Shown here: piece by piece, positions 1-6,509 of the stretch
Layout: every line of letters starts with the position of its first letter
Position numbering within the stretch: position 1 is the stretch's first letter
DNA from: an uncultured Selenomonadales bacterium
GTDB lineage: Bacteria; Bacillota_C; Negativicutes; Selenomonadales; Selenomonadaceae
Assembly (NCBI GenBank): GCA_947302675.1
Contig: CAMYWI010000073.1
Location: 1 to 6,800 of the forward strand
Reading direction: 5' to 3'
Length of the DNA: 6,800 nt
Translations under genes and position numbers: made by a program
The notes under the pieces: generated by a model
Databases searched by the model: none
What the model was told of the DNA's origin: nothing
The model's input: the letters and a program-made list of their open reading frames with translations, nothing else

Positions 1-926
1 TCCCTGTCGGTCGTCGACCAACGGTTAATCGCCGTCGCCATTTCAAGTTTCGGCTGTTCGTCTTTAGGGATTGCGTAAAGCCGCGCAACATTATTCTTGC
101 CGACTTTGCCCGCTAAATATTCCATGCCCAGTTGAGGATAAAATTTCAGCTGTGTGAAATGCTCAATCACGCCAAAAGTTATTTTGCGCTCCTTCATCTT
201 CGCCGCCGTCATGTCAAGGAAATTCGACGCGCCTAAAACTTCGGGGCCGTCAAAGACAATCGCCGAAATCGGATAATTTTTTATCCTGTCGAAGACGAAT
301 TGAACATTTTCGGCGGTGCACTTCCTAAAATTCATCGGGCGGGCAAGGATATTAAAACCTGCGGCGCGGGCACGGCTCATTTCGTCACGCGGCAAACCGA
401 GCGGCATTTTTACCAGCTCGCCGAATTGCGCTTTGACTTCCAGAACTTCAATTCCGCCGACCGCGAAAATTTTAACGCGCTCTTCGCCTAAACGCTGAAT
501 CAAGGCTTCTTTAGTGTCGTAGTAGCTGTCAAGGTCGCCGCCAATAACGTAAACCCTATTCGGCTCAATCAACCCAAATTCAATTGTCTGTCGCCAAAGT
601 TCATTAGTCAGCGTGCCGGTCTGATAATTCCCTAAAATGTCGCTTCCCGCCAACGCGAAAACTTTTCCCGCCAACGCTAAATCCTCAAGCTTTGAATCGT
701 AAATCGCAAGGGACGTTATGCCCGCCTCTTTTGTCATCTTCAAAACGTCGTCAAGCTCCAAGCCTTCGCGCTCGGCAAGGTCGACAATGCTTTTGTAATC
801 GACGACTAAATCAACCTGATTATTTTCCGACTCGACGAAATATCTTTGCCCCGCGATAATCAACGCCGCGAAAAGCCCGACGCAAATAACTATTACAAGC
901 GTCCTGTTGTAAAGAAATTTTTTCAT
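1..926 (-). CDS. DUF5693 family membrane protein, C-terminus cut off by window edge
   Basis: An open frame of 308 codons runs without a stop from the ATG at 926 to the left edge. The start is supported by AAGGA 7 nt upstream, lying inside the end of the preceding gene, and by a gap of only 2 nt from that gene's stop. Residues 9-26 (TLVIVICVGLFAALIIAG) form one hydrophobic segment after a short basic N-terminus, so the visible part should be anchored in the cytoplasmic membrane. Family-like blocks follow: VDLVVDY near residue 40, EAGITSLAIYDSKLEDLA, a FDGPEVLGA block, FGVIEHFTQL, and INRWSTTDR at the edge. From memory of the family, full proteins are about twice this length, with several further membrane helices in the missing part. 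The function is unknown; in some Firmicutes these genes lie near cell-wall or S-layer polysaccharide genes, so an envelope role is an inference. No frameshift was found when the whole stretch was translated. Confidence 0.82.
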   Translation of the reverse strand, partial: MKKFLYNRTLVIVICVGLFAALIIAGQRYFVESENNQVDLVVDYKSIVDLAEREGLELDDVLKMTKEAGITSLAIYDSKLEDLALAGKVFALAGSDILGNYQTGTLTNELWRQTIEFGLIEPNRVYVIGGDLDSYYDTKEALIQRLGEERVKIFAVGGIEVLEVKAQFGELVKMPLGLPRDEMSRARAAGFNILARPMNFRKCTAENVQFVFDRIKNYPISAIVFDGPEVLGASNFLDMTAAKMKERKITFGVIEHFTQLKFYPQLGMEYLAGKVGKNNVARLYAIPKDEQPKLEMATAINRWSTTDR

Positions 927-928
927 GC

Positions 929-1642
929 CTAATTCCTTGTCGCCGTAACGAAGGCTTCGCCTTGACGCATTTCAACTGTGCGGAACTGCATACCGAACGG
1001 CATTTTGACATTTTCAGTTATGTTGAAGTCGCCCAGAAATTTATCCAGATTGACGCGGCGCAAAACGGCGTTCTCAACGTTTATGTGATTCATCTTGAAA
1101 TAAAGGTCGCCTTCGCGCGCGACAATTTGCCCGCCAATTTCAACGTCAGAATCGCGCCCAAGAATTTTAACTTTGCCAGAGGCGGTGATTCCTTCGGGCG
1201 TCATAGTGACGTGTGTACCTTTCAGCTGGTCAATTTTTTCCGCAAGGAAATCGCGCAAACTTTCTTCAGTGATAACGCCGCTAAGCTCCAATTTGCTTGC
1301 CGCCAACAAAATGCGGTTGGTATGTTCTTCGCGGCTAATTCCGTCGGTCGGCATAAGCAATTCTTTTATGTCAATGTGAATCGACGCGCCGTCAAGTTGC
1401 GCCTTTTTCAAGTTGAGTTCGCCAATCGTGGCGTCGGCGGCGGTGCATTGAATTTTATCGAAATATCCCAAAGCCATTTTCGCGCTCGGCAGGGCGTCAA
1501 GCGACAAAGTAACTTCGCTAGCATTAGTCGCCGTCGTGACTTTGTCTTTTAGATAGTTCGTCAAAGCTTTTGGCACGGCGAATTGAACAAACGCGCCCGC
1601 CGCTATCAGCAGGACGACTATCACGGCTAAAAATTTTTTCAT
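929..1642 (-). CDS. DUF2993 (LmeA-like) membrane-anchored or exported protein
   Basis: This 237-residue protein starts MKKFLAVIVVLLIAAG. Lysines 2-3 precede a hydrophobic segment at residues 4-23, which reads as a signal anchor or uncleaved signal peptide because no clear lipobox or AXA site follows. The rest looks like the DUF2993 pattern: a short helix after the membrane segment, SLDALPSAKMALGYFDKIQC, a paired strand block (IGELNLKKAQLDGASIHID), and a C-terminal half of short alternating strands. A DUF2993 protein of mycobacteria (LmeA) binds phospholipid and supports mannan elongation; whether that activity is shared here is unknown. The ATG at 1642 is preferred over a GTG at 1651 because GGAG lies 8 nt before the ATG but overlaps the GTG. 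It lies between prfB (13 nt) and the DUF5693 gene (2 nt), so all are probably co-transcribed. Family assignment is from pattern recognition alone. Confidence 0.72.
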   Translation of the reverse strand: MKKFLAVIVVLLIAAGAFVQFAVPKALTNYLKDKVTTATNASEVTLSLDALPSAKMALGYFDKIQCTAADATIGELNLKKAQLDGASIHIDIKELLMPTDGISREEHTNRILLAASKLELSGVITEESLRDFLAEKIDQLKGTHVTMTPEGITASGKVKILGRDSDVEIGGQIVAREGDLYFKMNHINVENAVLRRVNLDKFLGDFNITENVKMPFGMQFRTVEMRQGEAFVTATRN

Positions 1643-1655
1643 TGCAAGCACTCCA

Positions 1656-2763
1656 TTAAACTTTCACGTTAGCTTTTGCGGCAAGGTAGGCGCGGATAAA
1701 CGGGTCAATCTCGCCGTCCATAACCGCTTGAACGTTGCCGGTCTCCTCGCCCGTGCGCAAATCTTTTACCAACTTATACGGCTGAAAAACATACGAGCGA
1801 ATTTGGCTGCCCCACTCGATTTTTTTCAAATCGCCCTCAAGCCCGGCGCGTTCAGCCTCTTTTTTCTCAAGCTCCAACTCGAAAAGTTTAGCGCGAAGCA
1901 TTTTTAAGCAACGCTCGCGATTTTGAATTTGCGAACGCTCATTCTGACATTGGACGACGATACCGGTTGGGATATGTGTCATACGGACGGCGGAGGAAGT
2001 TTTATTTATGTGCTGACCGCCCGCGCCGCTCGCTCGGTAGGTGTCAACGCGCACGTCCGCCATATTTATATCGACCTCGACCGCGTCATCAATTTCGGGC
2101 ATAATGTCGCACGCGCTGAACGACGTATGACGCCGCGCATTTGAATCGAACGGCGAAATTCTAACCAGTCTGTGAATTCCCTTTTCCGACTTCAGATAGC
2201 CGTAAGCGTTGTGACCCTTAACGAACAGCGACGCCGATTTAACGCCCGCCTCGTCGCCTGGCAGCAAGTCAACCGTCTCGACCTCGAAGCCGTGACGCTC
2301 TGCCCATCGAACGTACATTCTTAAAAGCATTTGCGTCCAATCTTGCGCCTCAGTACCGCCCGCGCCCGCATGTAATGTCAAAATTGCATTGTTGCCGTCG
2401 TAGGGTTCGCTCAACATGATTTCGAGCCGCAGATTTTCCAAGCCCTTTTCAATCTCCGCAATGTCCGCCGCAATGTCAGCTTCTTGCGAATCGTCTTGTT
2501 CTTCAAGCGCGAGTTCTAAAAGAATTTGCACGTCGTCAAACTTCGTCAAAAGATTTTTGTAAGTCTCGATGCCCGATTTAACGTCGTTCAACTCTTGGGT
2601 GATTTTCTGCGCGGCTTCGGGATTGTCCCAAAAAGTCGGCTCGCCCATTTTGTATTCAAGCTCGGCAATTTTTTCTTCCTTGCGAGCTATGTCAAAGTGA
2701 ATTCCCCATTTCGTTCAACTTGTCGCGCAGAGCCGTCAGCTCTACTTTTCTGTCTTCAAGCAT
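1656..2763 (-). CDS. prfB: peptide chain release factor 2 (RF2), expressed by programmed +1 frameshift
   Basis: RF2 recognises UAA and UGA stop codons in the ribosome and triggers peptidyl-tRNA hydrolysis. Frame 0 starts at the ATG at 2763 (MLEDRKVELTALRDKLNEMG...) and meets TGA at 2694-2692 after 23 codons. Skipping one T after CTT continues as DIARKEEKIAELEYKMGEPTFW and runs 345 residues to TAA, giving 368 residues, the normal RF2 length. In full-length numbering the anticodon-like SPF tripeptide is at 203-205 and the catalytic GGQ at 248-250, inside RASGAGGQHIN. The residue before SGAGGQ is Ala, as in most RF2s, rather than the Thr of E. coli K-12. SPF and the internal TGA distinguish it from RF1. 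TAAGGAG overlapping the upstream gene's stop lies 8 nt before the ATG, which supports that start. The frame beginning at 2648 alone would lack 38 residues of domain 1 and should not be taken as the gene. Confidence 0.97.
2691..2708 (-). promoter_or_regulatory. prfB +1 programmed frameshift site (RF2 autoregulation)
   Basis: Reading the minus strand, the core is CTT TGA C at 2697-2691. The ribosome slips from CUU to UUU with UGA in the A site and continues at GAC, and low RF2 slows termination and so favours slippage. A G-run (GGGG, 2707-2704) upstream may act as the internal Shine-Dalgarno-like stimulator. It is shorter than the AGGGGG of E. coli and lies 6 nt, not 3 nt, before CTT. The protein sequence on each side of the shift joins into a normal RF2 N-terminal domain, so the site is needed for expression; the efficiency cannot be judged from sequence. 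Confidence 0.93.
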
Positions 2764-2771
2764 TGAATCAT

Positions 2772-2778
2772 CTCCTTA
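2772..2778 (-). promoter_or_regulatory. prfB ribosome binding site overlapping upstream stop codon
   Basis: TAAGGAG contains both the TAA stop of the FakA-like gene and a strong Shine-Dalgarno sequence, followed by 8 nt and the ATG of prfB at 2763. The overlap suggests that ribosomes finishing the upstream gene can restart on prfB. It also fixes the prfB start, which lies upstream of the frameshift site. Confidence 0.85.
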
Positions 2779-4014
2779 AAATTGCGCCATTATCTTAGCG
2801 TTTTCTATTGCTGATAAAGCCGGCGAAAATTTTTTCAGCGCAGCTATCGTGTTCTCGAACGTGTCGGCTAAAACCAATTCGACGCGCCCGCCCAAAAGTC
2901 TTTTCGCCTGTTTGAATACTAATCGATAATCCGGACTCGACGCGACTAAAACATAACTTGACGCTAAATCCGAATGCGCCGCCCCGATTATTTCTGCCAG
3001 CGACGGCGAAGACTCTTCGCTACCAGATACCAAAATTGATGCGCCCGCGTCTTGAAGTTTCTGCGCCTCGATTGAATCTTTAGCGACTGCAAGCGCGGCA
3101 ACTTCCATTAGAGTATCTCCTTGCGGCAGGGCGTGCGCTTCGCTCATGTTTACGATTTTAACTTCCTTCAGCGGTCCCCAGCCGATTGCCTGTTCCAAAG
3201 TCGTGCCGACGTGGTCTGTATGCAAATGAATATCCAAGCCGCCGCTTGACCGCTCGACAATCGAAAAGCTACTAAAGTCGCGCATTTGCCGTTCTAATTC
3301 GGACTTGCTCGCCTTTGAATTTTTTACGCGCAACCTTATGCAATACGGTCGCACCAAATCATTTCGCGGGTCGGGCATATTTTTATGCGTCCCCAAGCCC
3401 AGCGACAAACTCACTGCCGGCGATACAAAGTTTCCGTCCAAACCTTTCAAGCAACCGCGCAGGAAACTTAACATGATACTCGCGCCCGCCTCCGAAAGTT
3501 GCAACTGCTTAACGGCTTGTTCGCCCGCTTCAATCGCCTTCAACAAAATTTCGACAATCGGCATACCGTCGCGCACCGCGTGATAAGCTCCTTTGGCAAC
3601 CGCCTTTGCAACCGTGATAAACGCTCGCTCCGGACCTTCAGGAATTACTCTTTGCGCGTATAAAATTCCGTACTGAAAAGCTTTGCCGAATTCCGAGCCG
3701 GTCGCGTCGTATTTGCCGACAAGCCCCGCGCTAATTCCTCTGAACATTTGCGACAAGACAACTCCCGCATTTCCTCTGGCTCCGAAAACTGCCGCCGTTG
3801 AAACTCTGCGCGATAAGCCGCCTATGCTATCGTCTTTCGCGTCGGCAAGGGGCATAACCGCCGCGCCCATTGTCCGCAAAATATGCGTGCCAGGTAACGT
3901 CCCCGCGCCGCCAAGAGCATTTATATTGTCGTATTCCAAAAGAAATTCACTGTACGCGCCCGCAACCATTCGTTTGAAGTCGCCGCCCGTGATAACTTCT
4001 CTGCTACCCGTCAT
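2776..4014 (-). CDS. degenerate FakA/YloV-like DAK2-domain protein, probable pseudokinase
   Basis: The 412 residues follow the order of fatty acid kinase subunit FakA (YloV), but the protein is shorter than the usual roughly 550. Residues 1-200 match the DhaL/DAK2 nucleotide-binding domain: VSTAAVFGARGNAGVVLSQM (71-90) is the well-kept signature. Residues 221-295 match the middle domain, with PYCIRLRV and LDIHLHTDHVG followed by VKIVNM. The C-terminal part keeps the outline of the last domain, GASILVSGSEESSPSLAEII standing where the family has a GGQTMNPS-type motif. The metal-binding loop NVFPVPDGDTGTNM is replaced by NALGGAGTLPGTHI (32-45), so both aspartates are lost (Gly38 and Leu40). The later EGTILTV and DAGG-type motifs are also eroded. 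True FakA phosphorylates fatty acids held by FakB; here catalysis is doubtful and a regulatory or binding role is inferred. GGTGAG just before the ATG supports the start. It is the first gene of the operon, 12 nt from prfB. Confidence 0.85.
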   Translation of the reverse strand: MTGSREVITGGDFKRMVAGAYSEFLLEYDNINALGGAGTLPGTHILRTMGAAVMPLADAKDDSIGGLSRRVSTAAVFGARGNAGVVLSQMFRGISAGLVGKYDATGSEFGKAFQYGILYAQRVIPEGPERAFITVAKAVAKGAYHAVRDGMPIVEILLKAIEAGEQAVKQLQLSEAGASIMLSFLRGCLKGLDGNFVSPAVSLSLGLGTHKNMPDPRNDLVRPYCIRLRVKNSKASKSELERQMRDFSSFSIVERSSGGLDIHLHTDHVGTTLEQAIGWGPLKEVKIVNMSEAHALPQGDTLMEVAALAVAKDSIEAQKLQDAGASILVSGSEESSPSLAEIIGAAHSDLASSYVLVASSPDYRLVFKQAKRLLGGRVELVLADTFENTIAALKKFSPALSAIENAKIMAQF

Positions 4015-4113
4015 TTTCTCACCGCCCTAACTAATTTTAAATCGGTTTGAAGGGATAATTCCCCTAATTCGCGAAATAAACGCAATAACCTTTAAGTGCA
4101 AGGAGAAAATTAA
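4015..4113. promoter_or_regulatory. divergent intergenic region with likely promoters both ways
   Basis: These 99 nt must hold the promoters for the minus-strand operon and the plus-strand FtsA-like gene. For the minus strand, TAAAAT (4039-4034) resembles a -10 box 20 nt from the start codon, without a convincing -35. For the plus strand, GATAAT (4054-4059) is a possible -10 with a poor -35; TTGAAG (4047-4052) resembles a -35, but no good -10 lies at the right distance. A short dyad, GGGA-TAAT-TCCC (4052-4063), overlaps these elements and could be an operator. The plus-strand ribosome binding site AAGGAG ends 8 nt before the ATG at 4114. The region's role is secure from gene orientation, but the individual boxes are weak guesses. 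Confidence 0.4.
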
Positions 4114-6408
4114 ATGGCTGATAAAAATTTGGAAACCGCTCCGAAGCCTAAGCGCAGACGACGGAAAAGTTACAAGGACGACGGACGCGAGAAAATTTTT
4201 GCGCTCGACATAGGCACGCGAAGTGTCATAGGAATTGTCGCGGAACAGGACGACGACGGCTTGAATATCATCGCGACGCACCGTTTGGAACATACTAGCC
4301 GCGCCATGCTCGACGGACAAATTCACGACGTGCCACAAGTCGCTGAAGTTATAATCCGCGTGAAAAATTATTTGGCGGATAAGGTCGGCGAACTCAAAAG
4401 CGCAGCAATCGCGGCGGCAGGTCGCGCCCTATACACCATGACCGGCGAATCTACTATCGATGTCAACGGCGTCATCACAGACGAAATTCAAACCGCGCTG
4501 AATTTTTCCGCCGTTCAACTCGCGCAATCCCAACTCACCGCCGAAAAGAAAATCGACGCCAAAATTTATTACTGCGTCGGCTTCAGCATAATTTATTACG
4601 AACTCGACGGCATTAAGCTCAAAAGTTTAATCGGGCAGCGCGGCAAGGTCGCTAAAACAAAAGTTATCGCGACATTTCTTCCGCGCCAAGTCGTCGACTC
4701 AATGCAAGTCGCGCTGACTTATGCAAACCTCGAAGTTCGCGCTCTGACTTTGGAACCTATCGCCGCGATTAGCGTTTTAGTTCCGCCGTCAATGCGTCAT
4801 TTGAATATTGCGCTGGTCGACATAGGCGCGGGCACTTCCGACGTTGCTATCACTAAGAACGGCTCGGTCATTGCTTACGGCATGGTTCCTTTAGCGGGCG
4901 ACGAAGTCACGGAGGCTATCTCGCAGAAATTTTTGCTCGACTTCAACGTTGCCGAAGAAATTAAGCGCAAGGCCGCTAATGGCGAGGGCTCGACCTTCAG
5001 CGACATTTTAGGACAAAGTTACGAACTCACCGCCGAAGAAATTCTCGCGCCAATCGCCGATAACGTCGCGCACATTGCAAACGCTATCGCCAAAACAATT
5101 CTCGAACTCAACGGCAACGAACCGCCGCAAGCTTTGCTTTTAGTCGGCGGCGGCGCACTCTCTCCCAACTTAAATAAATTCGTCGGCGAAGCTCTGAACA
5201 TGCCGCCCGAACGTGTCGCCGTTCGCAAGCCAAATAACGTCGAAGGCATTAAAAATATCCCGCCCGCTTTGCAATCGCCTGACGCCGCGACGCCTCTTGG
5301 CATTTTGAAAGTCGCCTCGACGGATACTTTCCATTTCTTCAACGTCACGATTAACGGACAGGAAGTAAATCTTTTCCACTTCCGCGAGCTGACTGTTGGC
5401 GACGCCATTTTAAGCGCGGGCATTGATTATAAAAAATTCAACGGCAAGCCGGGCTTAGGTCTTGTCATAACGCTTAACGGCGAGAAAAAATCTTTCGCGG
5501 GGAGTATGGGCACTTTCGCCAAAATCAAAATGAACGATAAGCCTGCGACGCTTGAAACGCCACTTGAAAATAATTGCCAGATAAAAATTGAACGCGGCGA
5601 AGACGGAATCACGCCCAAAATTAAAATCGATGACATTATCGCGATTGAGCCGACCTTTTCTATCACCGTCAACGAAAAAATTTTATCCGTCACGCCGAAA
5701 ATTTTAGTCAACGACGAAGTCAGCTTGCCGACGCGAATTCTTCAGGACGGCGACGAAGTTAATACCAAATCGCGGCGCACTATCGGAGAAATTTTGCGGC
5801 TCGCAGGTTATCCGCCCGCAGGCAAAAAGATTTTTTACACGCTTAACGGCAGGAAGTCCCATTACGTTTGCAAGCCCGATATTTTTTGCAACGGCGACCG
5901 CGCAGAGATTAGCGAAATTCCGCAAGCCGGCGACAATATCGAATACGTTGCCAACGACGCGCTCAAAGTTGCCGAGATTATCAAGGACGAAAGCCGCACT
6001 TCCGCCATTAAAATTTTTTACAACGACAAGGAATATTCCGTGCCGACCGTGATAAATGTTTTGCTAAGCGTCAATGGGCGTGTTGCCAATGAAAATACGA
6101 TTATCGAAGACGGCGCAGATATTCTTTTCGATATGGAGGAGAAAAAATCTGTTATGGTAAGCGACGCGCTCCTTGCCGTCAACTTTAAACCGCCGCCCGC
6201 GAAAAGTCGCATGAGTTTTGTTATTAAAGTTAATGGAATTCCTGTCGACTTCGCCGACCCCGTCAAGAGCGGCGATAAACTCGAAGTTATTTTGAAGACG
6301 CCCGACGGTATGGAGTTTAAGCCGCTTGACGATTTAGAAGTTCCGATTCATGAAGAAAAAACGCCGCCGAAGAAATTTTCTATCAGCGACTTTATTAGGG
6401 TAGACTAA
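4114..6408 (+). CDS. FtsA-superfamily actin-like ATPase with C-terminal beta-grasp-like repeats
   Basis: The 764-residue protein has an FtsA-like actin fold at residues 26-400. The phosphate-1 loop is ALDIGTRSVIGIVA (30-43), phosphate-2 is ALVDIGAGTSDVAI (233-246) and the adenosine motif is LLLVGGGALSPNL (341-353). The segment between residues 97 and 190 fits the FtsA 1C/SHS2 subdomain, including YELDGIKLKSLIGQRGK. FtsA proper is about 420 residues and ends in an amphipathic membrane helix. Here no such helix is seen; instead about 350 further residues carry five modules of roughly 60 residues, each with an NG or ND turn and most with a GD turn, as in ThiS/MoaD-type folds. The N-terminus has a basic patch, KPKRRRRKSYK (11-21). 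AAGGAG 8 nt upstream fixes the start. Similar long FtsA-domain proteins are known in Firmicutes but, as far as I recall, not well characterised. A cell-division or envelope scaffold role is inferred, and I do not call it ftsA because no ftsZ or ftsQ is adjacent. Confidence 0.85.
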   Translation: MADKNLETAPKPKRRRRKSYKDDGREKIFALDIGTRSVIGIVAEQDDDGLNIIATHRLEHTSRAMLDGQIHDVPQVAEVIIRVKNYLADKVGELKSAAIAAAGRALYTMTGESTIDVNGVITDEIQTALNFSAVQLAQSQLTAEKKIDAKIYYCVGFSIIYYELDGIKLKSLIGQRGKVAKTKVIATFLPRQVVDSMQVALTYANLEVRALTLEPIAAISVLVPPSMRHLNIALVDIGAGTSDVAITKNGSVIAYGMVPLAGDEVTEAISQKFLLDFNVAEEIKRKAANGEGSTFSDILGQSYELTAEEILAPIADNVAHIANAIAKTILELNGNEPPQALLLVGGGALSPNLNKFVGEALNMPPERVAVRKPNNVEGIKNIPPALQSPDAATPLGILKVASTDTFHFFNVTINGQEVNLFHFRELTVGDAILSAGIDYKKFNGKPGLGLVITLNGEKKSFAGSMGTFAKIKMNDKPATLETPLENNCQIKIERGEDGITPKIKIDDIIAIEPTFSITVNEKILSVTPKILVNDEVSLPTRILQDGDEVNTKSRRTIGEILRLAGYPPAGKKIFYTLNGRKSHYVCKPDIFCNGDRAEISEIPQAGDNIEYVANDALKVAEIIKDESRTSAIKIFYNDKEYSVPTVINVLLSVNGRVANENTIIEDGADILFDMEEKKSVMVSDALLAVNFKPPPAKSRMSFVIKVNGIPVDFADPVKSGDKLEVILKTPDGMEFKPLDDLEVPIHEEKTPPKKFSISDFIRVD

Positions 6409-6412
6409 AAAT

Positions 6413-6427
6413 TTCGCAACTAGCGAA
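6413..6427. repeat. short inverted repeat just after the FtsA-like stop
   Basis: TTCGC-AACTA-GCGAA is a perfect 5-bp stem with a 5-nt loop that begins 4 nt after the TAA stop at 6406-6408. No T-run follows on the plus strand, so it is not a classic intrinsic terminator. It may simply be part of the dyad-rich intergenic stretch, and a stem this short can occur by chance. Confidence 0.4.
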
Positions 6428-6433
6428 GCGTAC

Positions 6434-6478
6434 GGACGCGGCGACAACGTTAAATTTATCTGGCGATAAATCGCGTCC
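6434..6478. repeat. composite inverted repeat, 14-bp stem interrupted by 13 nt
   Basis: The right arm, GATAAATCGCGTCC (6465-6478), is continuous. Its complement on the left is split into GGACGCG (6434-6440) and ATTTATC (6454-6460) by 13 extra bases (6441-6453). The loop is TGGC (6461-6464). As RNA this would be a 7-bp plus 7-bp hairpin with a one-sided bulge. Neither end is followed by a clear U-run. It could be a structured 3' UTR, a remnant of a dispersed palindromic repeat that gained an insertion, or an attenuating hairpin between two convergent genes. Confidence 0.6.
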
Positions 6479-6482
6479 TCTG

Positions 6483-6509
6483 TTTGGTTACTTTTCAAAA
6501 GTAACTAAA
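6483..6509. terminator. possible bidirectional terminator hairpin between convergent genes
   Basis: GTTACTTTT-C-AAAAGTAAC (6487-6505) is a perfect dyad. On the plus-strand RNA the pairing extends to 6483-6509 through one G-U wobble and three U-A pairs. It sits where transcripts from the FtsA-like gene and hisF converge, and the hisF stop codon (6507-6505) overlaps its right arm. Neither strand has a good U-tract after the stem, so a standard Rho-independent terminator is not proven. A dispersed palindromic repeat is the main alternative. Confidence 0.45.

Noticed and set aside
962..1552. 196-codon plus-strand open frame antisense to the DUF2993 gene
   Set aside because: It has no recognisable family or convincing ribosome binding site, and it lies inside a well-supported gene. 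Codon bias in this genome leaves long antisense frames open.
1643..1651. GTG at 1651 as an earlier start of the DUF2993 gene
   Set aside because: The Shine-Dalgarno GGAG would overlap the GTG. Its spacing of 8 nt suits the ATG at 1642, which also begins a typical MKKFL signal.
2692..2694. The in-frame TGA of prfB as an inactivating mutation
   Set aside because: It sits in the canonical CTT TGA C context at the conserved position, and the +1 frame restores a normal RF2.
4027..4338. 103-codon minus-strand frame crossing the divergent intergenic region
   Set aside because: It overlaps the FtsA-like N-terminus and both promoters, has no homology pattern and ends just before the FakA-like start.
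5019..5423. 134-codon minus-strand frame inside the FtsA-like gene
   Set aside because: It is low-complexity and Ser/Ala-rich with no domain, and the opposite strand carries clear actin-fold motifs.
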